Shown here: positions 43,739 through 52,688 of the stretch, one piece after another
Layout of the letters: the number at the start of each line of letters is the position of its first letter
Numbering within the stretch: the first letter of the stretch is position 1
From: Priapulus caudatus
Taxonomy: Eukaryota; Priapulida; Priapulimorpha; Priapulimorphida; Priapulidae
Length of the DNA: 64,000 nt
Direction of reading: 5' to 3'
NCBI RefSeq assembly: GCF_000485595.1
Contig: NW_014578153.1
Coordinates: 9,131-73,130, forward strand
The notes under the pieces: model-generated
What the model saw: the letters and a program-made list of their open reading frames with translations, nothing else
What the model was told of the DNA's origin: nothing
Database searches by the model: none
Program-made: the position numbers and the translations under genes

Positions 43739-44179
43739 GGATGCAAATTAACAGTGGCAGAGCAAATAGTGATGATGTTGTCAGCATGGGGAAACATATT
43801 CATTGACATGATGGTGATGAGGACTTTGACATGTTTGATTCGCTCAATCGCACGTCCAACGTGGATACAGATGCCAGCAAGCTTTCTCGTTTTTTCGACG
43901 TCTCTCTGACTCGACTGTTTCTGCATGGCCGCGAGTAAATGCTAATATTAAAAGGGATGCATTTCTTGCTGCTGAATCCTCACTTATAAGAAACCCCCCG
44001 TTAGCTAACACTAAGTCACGATACTCAATAAGATCCGAAAATCATAATCTCTGTGTGATTACATTGTCGGATGTTCGACCACCACATACACGTGACATAA
44101 AAATCACCAACCCAGTTGGAGATATATATACCCACAATTTGCACAAAGATTTTGAAAGTGTTATTGTGCTTGTGATTTG
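43739..44179 (+). pseudogene. Possible broken coding remnant
   Basis: One frame (43738-43937) encodes SGRANSDDVVSMGKHIH, a TGA, then DGDEDFDMFDSLNRTSNVDT and SKLSRFFDVSLTRLFLHGRE before TAA. A second frame (43935-44179) is open for 80 codons without a Met (NANIKRDAFLAAESSLIRNP, then LCVITLSDVRPPHTRDIKIT). The switch of frame at the point where the first stops suggests one gene broken by a frameshift. I do not recognise it, and it may be chance. Confidence 0.25.
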
Positions 44180-44497
44180 ACCATGTCTAGGCACGACTAG
44201 TTAGGTTGCCATGCAAGTGCGCTCAATAAACACCTCGGCACAATCAATGATTACTCTAGCATCTGAATAACGTGACCCCCTAAACAATTTTGGTAATGTA
44301 CACTGAACATCTTGCTTGTCAGACCAATGGATCAAAAATGCTAACTTGCTGGCCAAAATTTCCAAGTCGGCAAACTATTATATGTGCGGAACGAATGGTG
44401 GTAACAAGTTAAATATGTAATTTCACATCATGCACTTGCCTAATAGTAATAATCTAATATAACATGAAACAGGGTAGTATTGCTTTCATCTATTACT
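44180..44497. other. No feature recognised
   Basis: AT-rich non-coding sequence. Confidence 0.4.
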
Positions 44498-44558
44498 ATA
44501 GCCCGCGTACAGTGACTGCCGCAGGCAGTCATTGCGGCAGTCACTGTACGCGGGCTAT
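44498..44558. repeat. Perfect 26-bp inverted repeat with 9-bp loop
   Basis: Left arm 44498-44523 starts ATAGCCCGCGTACAGTGACT; right arm 44533-44558 is its exact complement. The loop GGCAGTCAT repeats part of the arm. A strong hairpin, perhaps a minimal foldback element. Confidence 0.9.
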
Positions 44559-45036
44559 GCCTATACTATATATAGTACTAGAGCTATCATCTATATAATA
44601 CTATTACTAGATTGTGTTTCACTGGATATTTTGATTTACTAGGTATTCTATGAAATGAAACACCTTTCCCCATTCGATGTCGATCACTACATCCTATTAT
44701 AACGCATTATAAAATGGCTCGGATATTTTATGCATCATGATTGGTCAAAACGCGTCACGTGACACGCCGTTGTTGTTGTTATAATGCACGCTAAACCGTG
44801 TAAAAAAGCGCGCAAAAAAAAGTTATATTGCACGCTCGCGATTATGTTAACATTTACAATAATTTTAAAAGCATCAAACTGAAATTTTCGAGATGTAGAT
44901 TTACTATTGATTTTCTAGATTTTCTAGACTATTTATCTAGACTGTTTATCTAGACTTACTGTTAAATTGTTATAGTGTGTGTCAGAAAATAAATAGTAAG
45001 GCTAGATCTCGAAAATTTATTCCAGCCCCGAAAGTC
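44559..45036. other. No gene recognised
   Basis: AT-rich. Contains repeated TTTATCTAGACT words (44925-44955). No coding region. Confidence 0.4.
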
Positions 45037-45127
45037 AAAAACAAACACATTTACAGTTGATTAAATTGCAATTTAATTTTAGCTTTTATTAATAGCAATT
45101 TAATCAACTGTAAATGTGTTTGTTTTT
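45037..45127. repeat. Perfect 33-bp inverted repeat overlapping the transposase stop codon
   Basis: Left arm 45037-45069 and right arm 45095-45127 are exact complements (AAAAACAAACACATTTACAG at the outer end), with a 25-bp loop. The right arm covers the last codons and stop of the transposase. It may reflect local inverted duplication of the 3' end. Confidence 0.85.
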
Positions 45128-46368
45128 ATAAAACACATAGGATTCTAGTCCCTGTGGCCTGATCTGGTCATCATTTGAACCATCGGCTGTCATAAGGCAG
45201 CCAGTTTTCTCAAACAGTTTCTTGCATAGGCCTTTATTAGTTGAGAGTTCCCTCCAAGCCTGAGCAGTCCACTGTGTCATGAGAATCCGTCTTCTTTTGG
45301 CACTTAATTTATCATGCCATTCCTCTAAATTAGCCTCTTTCTCCAACCACCCTTCCATTGCCTCTCCTACTTTAGACTTTATCAATTTCCCATACCCAGC
45401 ATCTATAGGCTGTACCTTGTCAGTTTGGTTCTCTGGCAGGAGATAGACAATAGCATTTATTTCCTCCCTGCAGGCCTCATGAAATTGCTTTACCTGCTGA
45501 AATCCAACATTGTCAGCGAAAATTACTTTCTCGTTTGGTGAGTTGCCTACTCCAGGTAGTAAAGTTCCAGATACCCATTGCATGTTTATTTCAGAGTCCA
45601 TCCAAGCACATCTCTGGAAATACACATCCACGTCTCTATCATACTCTGCTCTTACAGCACTAGACACGTTGCCTTTACCCCTAAACACAATAGCTGGCTT
45701 CACACGCTGTTCCCCTTCTGCCCGTATACAAAGCTGAAGAGTGGCCTGCCTCTTATCCAGACCAGTTGAGGGCTGAGAAACCCACACCTGCTTGTTGCCT
45801 GTGACATCATAGGTTTTATCCTGATCAACCACGAAAGGGAGGGGGACTTGATCAATGTTATATCTATTCTCTGGAGACCAACGCCCATATTTAGCATCCA
45901 AAGTTGAACTACTTCGCCTTCTCCTCGACTTTACCGCCTTTCGCAAATTTCGGTGAAATCTTTGAATGGTTTCACGCCCATCATCTGCAGAATTCTGCTT
46001 CTTGTTTGATCTGTGTCGAAACGAAATGTTGTGGCGCTTCTTAAATCTTTGAAACCAGTTGCTGCTTCCTCTGAATTTAGCAGCCTCTTCTTTTCCATAA
46101 CATAGCTCAATATTTGCTTTCATCTTCTGTTTTAGCCAAAGCTTTGATACTTTACAGCCGTTGGCTCTGCGAAGCTTGAATTCAACCATTAGACGCTGGG
46201 CAGCTAATGGATACTTCTCGCTTTTCTGTGCTTTCTCGTGCACAAGTTTCCTCCTTTGTCGTGCCGCCTTCACACCTCCTGCGTTTTTCTTCCTCTTGTT
46301 GAGGTCAAGTTCCGCCCGCAATTTGTCTCTGTTCTTGTTCCACTTTATTACAAGCGACGTACTAACGC
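45104..46368 (-). pseudogene. pogo/CENP-B-type transposase, C-terminal part
   Basis: The frame encodes the second half of a helix-turn-helix (GVSTSLVIKWNKNRDKL), a CENP-B-like DNA-binding region (about residues 80-155 of the local frame, WLKQKMKANIEL, SSNWFQRFKKRHNI) and a DDE_1-type catalytic domain: NIDQVPLPF (first Asp), IFADNVGFQ (second Asp) and VQPIDAGYGK (third Asp), giving a DDD triad as in pogo/Tigger proteins. It would cut and rejoin transposon ends. The frame is uninterrupted to the stop at 45104, but a 461-bp insertion at 46369 separates it from its N-terminal exon, so this copy is disabled unless the insert is spliced out. No transposon inverted termini were identified around it, so a domesticated gene is also possible. 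Confidence 0.8.
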
Positions 46369-46829
46369 CAGGGGCGTAGCCAGTATGTAGCACTGTAGGC
46401 CCGGGCCTACACTTTTTTTGGCCAATTAAGTTATCTTTTTTTTTTAAACACCCATAATTCAAATCCATAAGCTTGCTGGACGAGTTTAAGAGTCTAGGCA
46501 GGAAAAACTATTGAAATGAACGTAGCAAGAAACTACTCTACCCGCCGAAAAAGACTAGGATCCATTCTTGTCCGTTTTTTAACATTTTAACTCGTTCGTA
46601 ACACTATTTTAACTCGTTTGTGTTTTTTGGGTTTAAAAGTGATATTGAATTAGTTGTCTCAAGTTAGCAAGAGGTCAGGGAACCAGAATGAACACTCGGG
46701 AAGGGCCGTTTCCGGCCATCTGGGGGTTTGTAAAACCAAAAATTTTCTTGTACGCTCCGCGCCAACCGATGGTGGCGCTCCGCTCAGATAGTCGTGCCTA
46801 CAACTTTCAAAATCCTGGCTACGTCCCTG
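46369..46829. mobile_element. 461-bp hAT-like MITE with AACGC target duplication
   Basis: The ends are CAGGGGCGTAGCCAG and CTGGCTACGTCCCTG, one mismatch in 15. AACGC flanks both sides (46364-46368 and 46830-46834). Removing it and one duplication restores the transposase reading frame exactly at the helix-turn-helix. Confidence 0.88.
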
Positions 46830-46834
46830 AACGC

Positions 46835-47318
46835 CCCTTTCTTCTGCAACCTTTTGCCACTTCTTCTTAGTCTTTGTTCCTTTGAGGGAATCTAGGAGTT
46901 CGATAGTTTTTACCTTAAATTCTACTTTATAGGATTTCCTCTGATTACGGCCCCGTCTGTTGTCAGGTTTCTGGGGATTTCTCTTGGTCTCTATAGTTAT
47001 TTCGTCGTTAGTTTCTTCACCTTCTTTGCTGGTTGCCTTTTTCGCATGCAACTCGGTACTCTTCGATAAACCACTATCGACATGGTTATTACAGAACGAC
47101 GAATCTTTGCCAAGGTTGAATAGATTAGAGTTATGCTTGAATCGAACGTGGGTTCGAAGGTACTTTTCTGCCGTGAACAATCCATTGCAAATCTCACATT
47201 TAACATGTTTCTTGGGCAACTCAATGGACTTTGGTAATGTTGCTGTAACATCCAACAATCGACCGTTCCTCGTTTCCACTTCTCTCTTGATCCCACAGTC
47301 AAATAAAGTTCGATTCAT
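46835..47318 (-). pseudogene. Transposase N-terminal part with C2H2 zinc finger
   Basis: MNRTLFDCGIKREVETRNGR opens the frame, followed by one C2H2 finger (CEIC, 12 residues, H, 4 residues, H), an Asn/Lys/Glu-rich linker with bipartite basic motifs (nuclear import likely) and the start of a psq-type helix-turn-helix (YKVEFKVKTIELLDSLKG, KKWQKVAEERGV). It is in frame with 46368 downstream once the MITE and duplicated AACGC are removed. The frame is open upstream of the Met (to about 47376), so the true start may be further 5'. A paralogue of this part is at 47692-48021. Confidence 0.75.
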
Positions 47319-47394
47319 TTTCTTGTAGCATTCCTGGACATTGCCAAAGTCGAACTGTAAGCGTTGCTTGTTTGTTTTGGTAACTAGGTGGTTA

Positions 47395-47598
47395 CAGGGG
47401 AGAGATAGTGATCCGCTAAATGGCGCATTATTAGTGTGTTGTGGATATAGAAATCAGTTAACCCTAACCCTAACCCTAATCCTAAACCTATCCCTAATTC
47501 TAAAATAAAACAAAATTAGCCAAAAATAATAAAAAATAAATATGAGATAAAATTAGCCAATCAGAGCCGTCCCCTAGCGGATCACTATCTCTCCCTTG
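47395..47598. mobile_element. Telomere-cored MITE, family T3
   Basis: The ends are CAGGGGAGAGATAGTGATCC and its near-complement CGGATCACTATCTCTCCCTTG. The core at 47459-47502 is CCCTAA repeats. It lies between the two C2H2 paralogues. Confidence 0.8.
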
Positions 47599-47691
47599 TG
47601 CAAATTTTTTGAAAGACTGACCGCCTTCTTGCTTTCAAATACTGTAGTCGATTTTTTAGAGCTCACGTTTCGTCTTAAAGCTTCACCAACT

Positions 47692-48021
47692 TCAACGCTT
47701 CATCCAGAAGATTGCAACAATAGTCGATGCATTCCTAGATTCTGAGCCATTGCTGTTCGAGTTCTGTTCAGCAGAAGCTGGTTGTTTGAATTGTACATGG
47801 GTGTCCAGATATTGTTGACCTGTGAACGATCTGTCGCAGTGTTTGCATTTAACTGTGGCGCTGCTCAGTTTAACTGTCTTTTCCAATGTTGTTGTAATGT
47901 CATACAGTCTGCCATCCTTCAACTCTACTGATTTTCGTAAACCACAATCGAATAAAGTACGATTCATCTTCCACAACTCATCAAAATTCCAACGAGAGTC
48001 ACTTCTTTTTCCCGATCCCAT
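47692..48021 (-). pseudogene. C2H2 paralogue of the transposase N-terminus
   Basis: ATG at 48021 opens MGSGKRSDSRWNFDELW, then KMNRTLFDCGLRKSVELKDG, aligned with 47318-47100. The finger reads CKHC, 12 residues, H, 4 residues, Gln: the last zinc ligand is Gln, not His, and the frame ends soon after. No helix-turn-helix or DDE region follows, so it is a truncated duplicate. The two genes are in tandem, same strand, with a MITE between them and another upstream. Confidence 0.65.
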
Positions 48022-48074
48022 AATACCTTGCACGCCCAAATTACCCAAAAGGCATTTCGAGTGAGGGAAGCACC

Positions 48075-48302
48075 CGGCAGTTAGATGCGATATTATATGA
48101 CTACTAGGCACTTAGGATATGACTACTAGGCACTTAGGATATGACTACTAGGCACTTTAAAAAAAAAAAAAACCCTACCCTAACCCTAACCTAACCTAAA
48201 CCCTAACCCTAACCTAACCCTAACCCTAACTTTTTTTTATTTAAAAAAAATTAAATTAAATTAAAGTGCCTAGTAGTCATACAATATCGCATCTAACTGC
48301 CG
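48075..48302. mobile_element. Telomere-cored MITE, family T4
   Basis: 39-bp inverted ends starting CGGCAGTTAGATGCGATATT with one mismatch between the two. The left half has three tandem GATATGACTACTAGGCACTT units. The core 48165-48232 is CCCTAA repeats beside poly-A and poly-T runs. It lies between the C2H2 paralogue (minus) and the HIRAN gene (plus). Confidence 0.88.
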
Positions 48303-48387
48303 AGTGCGTGAGGGAAAGTGAAGCTTCCATCTTGAATTTCTCTTGGGGAAAGTCAGCTTTCGGCACAAATCAAACTATAAGTATAAA

Positions 48388-48804
48388 ATGGCAGATGAAT
48401 ACGAAGTCTATGTTCAGGCAAGCGTGCGTGGGTACCATGCCTATTTTAAAGATTCAACGGTGTATATTGGGGAAGTTATGGACTGCGAGATGGAACCGGA
48501 GAATGACCATGACAGTTATGCATTGGCCGTAAGAAATAAAGACGAGAAGATTGTTGGACACTTACCAATCGAACTATCCGAGATTTTTCATATGTTTTTG
48601 TCAGAGCATATGGGCAAATTGAGGCGGAATGTATTGGCAGTAGATTTAACACAGGCCAAGGTAAAGGACTTGAGCTTCCAGTTGACTATAGACTTTAAAT
48701 TGTTGGGAATGCTCTACTTGAGAAAGCTGATTACAAGGTTACAGAAGAAACATGAGAAAGAAGGGTCAGATTGGAAAATCAGTGACCTACGAAAATGTGT
48801 TTGA
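48388..48804 (+). CDS. HIRAN-like domain protein, intact intronless ORF
   Basis: A 138-residue protein. ATG at 48388 is preferred because the in-frame start upstream (48343) adds a non-conserved stretch. It reads as one HIRAN-like domain: the opening YEVYVQASVRGYHAYF, then VYIGEVMDCEMEPENDHDSY, ALAVRNKDEKIVGHLPIELS and a C-terminal basic helix rich in Lys/Arg. HIRAN domains (also in HLTF and Rad5) bind 3' ends of DNA or damaged DNA; short stand-alone versions with this VRGYH...EPxNxHDxxAVAV pattern are common in some invertebrate genomes, with unknown role. The usual Rad5/HLTF helicase and RING parts are absent. The frame has no defects, unlike its neighbours, suggesting it is in use or recently so. 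It sits divergently to the transposase genes with a MITE in the 5' interval. Confidence 0.7.
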   Translation: MADEYEVYVQASVRGYHAYFKDSTVYIGEVMDCEMEPENDHDSYALAVRNKDEKIVGHLPIELSEIFHMFLSEHMGKLRRNVLAVDLTQAKVKDLSFQLTIDFKLLGMLYLRKLITRLQKKHEKEGSDWKISDLRKCV

Positions 48805-48907
48805 TTTACCATGAAAACTAGAACAGTTCAACTGAAAGGTCAGGAGTTCGGAGTTGTAAAATTAATAAATTTAATGTCAGCATGTTAACGTTGTGTCTGC
48901 AGCAAAT

Positions 48908-48992
48908 TAAAAATGTGATTGACAGAAGGTAAGAGTCATTTAGTTTATACATCAATTAGCCAAGTCTAAAAACAGTTGCTAAATGTACCCTG
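48908..48992 (+). repeat. First copy of an 84-bp direct duplication
   Basis: AAAAATGTGATTGACAGAAG and following bases recur at 49362-49444. Together they bracket the family T5 MITE and about 150 bp of unique sequence. Confidence 0.8.
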
Positions 48993-49140
48993 GAAATTCC
49001 CATGTACCTGCTGCGAAACTCTATATGTGCAATGCCTAGCACATAAATTCTTCGTACTGTATGCTTATAATAATATGCTGTATGCTATATATGTATGCTG
49101 TATGTACTTAGTAGCCTACTGTACACTTAGTAAAGCAGAT

Positions 49141-49348
49141 GGGGTCGTTGTCATGTCAGGTACTACAGATATGTACCCGAGATAGTTTTAGGTTGTTTAG
49201 TATTATGTTTATATTTTTATATGAGGTGTGTTTAGGGTTAGGGTTAGGGTTAGGGTACACTTCTGTAGTACAAGTCTGGTACACTTTGTGTATACATATC
49301 TATGTACCTCGGGTACATATCTGTAGTACCTGATACGACAACGACCCC
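49141..49348. mobile_element. Telomere-cored MITE, family T5
   Basis: Inverted ends of about 42 bp starting GGGGTCGTTGTC and including TCAGGTACTACAGATATGTA, with two or three mismatches. The core 49231-49256 is four GGGTTA units. The only family here in TTAGGG orientation besides the 41268 copy. Confidence 0.85.
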
Positions 49349-49361
49349 TTCAGCCTTAGTA

Positions 49362-49444
49362 AAAATGTGATTGACAGAAGGTAAGAGTCATTTAGTTTAT
49401 ACATCAATTAGCCAATTCTAAAAACAGTTGCTAAATGTACCCTA
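49362..49444 (+). repeat. Second copy of the 84-bp direct duplication
   Basis: Matches 48908-48992 with one or two changes. Confidence 0.8.
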
Positions 49445-50110
49445 ATTTTTTTTTTATATAAGAACAATTTTTATTTTTCAGGCTGAATATGTTCTTATGT
49501 ATATGCAATTTTTTGACCGCATTTCAGCCTGAGTGTTCTTAATCGACGTGTTCTTTTATGCGGGTTTTTACTGTATATGTAAATAATGCAGTACTGTGTC
49601 TCAAGAACAATGCCAGGGTGCTGGCATTGTTATTGTTGAGCATTGGCATTGTTATTGCATCGATATTGTTGAGCTCGTCTTTTTTATTTTACCTGTGTTT
49701 CTTTTTAAGTCTTCATCTGCATGGAAAATTAAGAACCTACTTTAAAATCTTAGCCTAAAACAGGTTCTTATGTAAAGGGGTCTAAATGGGAAATTTTAGC
49801 CTAACATGTTCTTAAAATCTATGTTCTTATACGCGGGTAGTACCCGGTCGAGAGTTTGACACGCTACACTACGTCAGTGTAGCGCGCTACACTACGTCAG
49901 TGTAGCGAAGGATATATGCCGGAGTGAGGTGGCGAACGGGTACCAGTCTTCTATGCATATAGCCTCGATGCGCCATCTAACGCACGCCATATGTACTACA
50001 CTGATGTACACTGATGTAGAGTCATGTCAACAAAAAAGTTAAACTCCGTTTTTTACAGCAAACAAAGTGCGCCGAGGAATTTTCGAGGCAAATTTCTAGG
50101 AAATGTCTAG
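49445..50110. other. No gene recognised
   Basis: Contains a tandem pair of CGCTACACTACGTCAGTGTA (49861-49910) and GGCATTGTTATTG repeats (49620-49665). No coding region. Confidence 0.45.
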
Positions 50111-50113
50111 CGA

Positions 50114-51806
50114 CCTGGGGCCGGATTCATCAACGTTGCGTAAAGTGTATTGCGTACACCGAGTTTCTACGAAGTACGTACGCAAAGCTCGTAGGTGCGA
50201 TTCATCAACGCAGCGTAGCACCTGCGTACGCAAATGTTGATGAATTCCAGTGTAAATCCACTACGCCATCGTGGCTGCTGGCTGTTGAGAGGCGTGCCTA
50301 GCATAAACCAATCACACTGTGCGACACATACCGATAGGAACCAAACTGACGCCTCTCTGTCTACATGAGTGCTGGGGGATGTGATAGTGTCCACATTTTC
50401 GTTTGTATGATTGCGTTCAACACTCGTGAAAGCAGCGACACGTACACATGCGTGCGTGCGTGTGTACGTACACGTGCGTGCGTGCGTGGCTGCGTGCGTG
50501 TGCACGTACACGTGCGTGCGTGCGTGCGTGCGTGCATGTGCACGTGTGCGTGCGTGTGTGTGCACGTACACGTGCGTTTGCGGTGCGTGTTGGCACGTAC
50601 ACGGTGCGTGCGTGCGTGTGTACGTACATCGGGCGTGCGTGCGTGTGTACGTACACGGCGTGCGGTGCGTGCGTGTGTACGTCACACGTGCGTGCGTGCG
50701 TGTGGAACGTACACGTGCGCCGCGTGCGTGATGTGCACGTGTGTGTGCACGTACACGTGGCGTGCGTGCGTGTGCACGTACACGTGCGTGCGTGCGTGAG
50801 TTTGTATGTACACGGCCGCGGCGTGCGTGCGTGTGGCAGCGTACACGTGCGGCGTCGGCGTGGCATGTGCACTGCGTGGGCGTGCTGTGTGCAAACGTAC
50901 ACGTACGTGCTTGTGGCAGCGTACACGTGCGTGCGTGTGTAACGTAGCACGGGCGTGCGTGCGTGTGCAACGTAGACGTGGCGTGGCTGATTGTGGGGCA
51001 GCGTTGTGCGTGGCGTGGCGTGCGTGTGTACGTACACGTCGTGCTGTGCGTGTGTACGTACACGTGCGTGCGTTGCGTGTATGCGTGGGCGTGGTCCGTA
51101 CACGGTGGCGTTGCGTGCGTGTGTACGTACACGTGCGTTCCGTGCGTGTGCACGTGCGTACGGCGGTGCATGTGCACGTGCAGGTGCATGTGTGTGTGGC
51201 AGTACACGTACGTGCGTGCGTGCGTGCGTGTGTACGTACAGCGCGTGCGTGCGTGTGCACGTACACCGTGCATGCGTGCTTGTGCACGTGTGCGTGGCGT
51301 GTGGCACGTACACGTGCGTGCGTGTACACGTAAACGTGCGTGCGTGTACACGCGCGTGCGTGTGCACGTACACGTGCGGGCGTGTGCACGTACAGGGCGG
51401 CTAACTACGAACTCGCTTATAATGCAAAACAATGCCAAGCTATGACAAAAGAGCGTCAAAGGCGCCGCCTGTCTGTGTAGTATGGTAATTATTTATTAAT
51501 TTTTTAGTTGAGTAGTCAATTTATAATGTTTTCTCAATAAAATAATGTATGCTGCGGTATGCTGGAAACACCTTGCGGAAATTTCGAGTGGTTTACGGCA
51601 CTCGTCAGCTCGTGTAAAGTTCGCAAAGGTTTACGTGTAAATTTTAGCTTGATGAATCGCACCTAAAACGGCCTCGCTTGCGTACGCGAATCGTACGCAA
51701 TTAGCTAATATAGCTGTGTTGATGAATCGCAACTAAGCAACGTCGATTGCGTACACAAGCTTTACGCAAAATATTTTGCGTACGCAGCTTGATGAATCTA
51801 CCCCCT
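50114..51806. mobile_element. 1.7-kb TIR element with a GTGC array inside
   Basis: Imperfect inverted ends with GGATTCATCAACGTTGCGTA on the left and, complemented, AGATTCATCAAGCTGCGTAC on the right. Subterminal TTGATGAATC and TACGCAA words repeat inside both ends. The core is a noisy GTGC array. Terminal boundaries and target duplication are not certain. Superfamily unknown. Confidence 0.65.
50436..51398. repeat. Noisy GTGC (ACGC complement) array
   Basis: GTGCGTGC and GTGTACGTACACGTGC words with many single-base disruptions. It is the reverse-complement type of the arrays at 4340 and 12885. ORFs across it are artefacts. Confidence 0.88.
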
Positions 51807-51949
51807 GGGTAGTCAAACCCATCGTGCAATGGCCAGAACTGCTCAATTCAGCGATTGCATGGCTTTTGCATCTATAGTGGACCCGTTGGAATTGCTATTC
51901 AATCAGTGCAGCGTAGTTGTGTTAGTGTGCCGCTACGCTGCGTTTTTCG

Positions 51950-52220
51950 CGCTTTGCGCGATATCCGGGCTGCCGATTCTCCAGCCACCTCCGTGTAGGT
52001 ATCTATGAGTAGCTAATTGTTCGCTTGTTCGAATGATAATTTTGGCAACTGGTAGTGGTACTGCACACTGTACCCAGAGATATCTGGTAAATTCCTGCAG
52101 AAAACTCCCACTCCGCCAAAATGTAAATGGTAGCAAGTGCATGAGTAATGGTGCCGCATTGCATTCTAGGTTCAAGCCTCCCTGCTTCTGAGCTCCATTT
52201 CGTGGCTCGCTAAGCCAAGC
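51950..52220. repeat. Repeat Z fragment
   Basis: CCAGAGATATCTGG, ACTCCCACTCCGCCAAAATG and CTGAGCTCCATTTCGTGG recur, inverted or direct, at 10410-10500 and 21955-22110. Confidence 0.55.
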
Positions 52221-52225
52221 TAAAA

Positions 52226-52688
52226 TGTAACGTTGATGTACGTTTGATGTATAAATGAGGAAGAAATCCAAAATTTTTGTAGTAAACTGAATAACTTTAA
52301 TATCTGCTTACGTATAGTCACATCTCCTTGCACACAGAGACACAGAAATGCACTTGCGCGACCACAACCAGACTCCTCGACTCCCTGACTCCTACATCTC
52401 TCCCCTCTCGCTCTCTCCTCCCTCTTCTATATATTCCTTCCCTGCCTACCACACAACTGCCCCCGACATATGTCACTAATCCACAGCCCTATGTGCCTAC
52501 CATCATTTCACAATGACCCTAGAAACGCCCGAGCTAAAACACGTTTACCATTCTCCCTATAAAATCAATGTAGCAGTACAAGACGCGCAACGATCTGTCT
52601 ACATAGATTACAACTAAAACAACCCCGAGTCTAGCTGCACTCCGCGTCTCTAACTAATTTATGTAACATCTGTAAATCATATGTTACA
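52226..52688 (-). repeat. 3' LTR of the non-coding LTR element
   Basis: 463 bp, TGTAACGTTGATG...ATATGTTACA. Its first 150 bp match 54371-54545. Confidence 0.65.

Noticed and set aside
47464-47502. Chromosome end (telomere)
   Set aside because: CCCTAA runs are short, degenerate, internal and enclosed by inverted repeats at several sites; they are interstitial.
50167-51459. 430-codon minus-strand ORF and others over the GTGC array
   Set aside because: Low-complexity products of the array, not protein-like.
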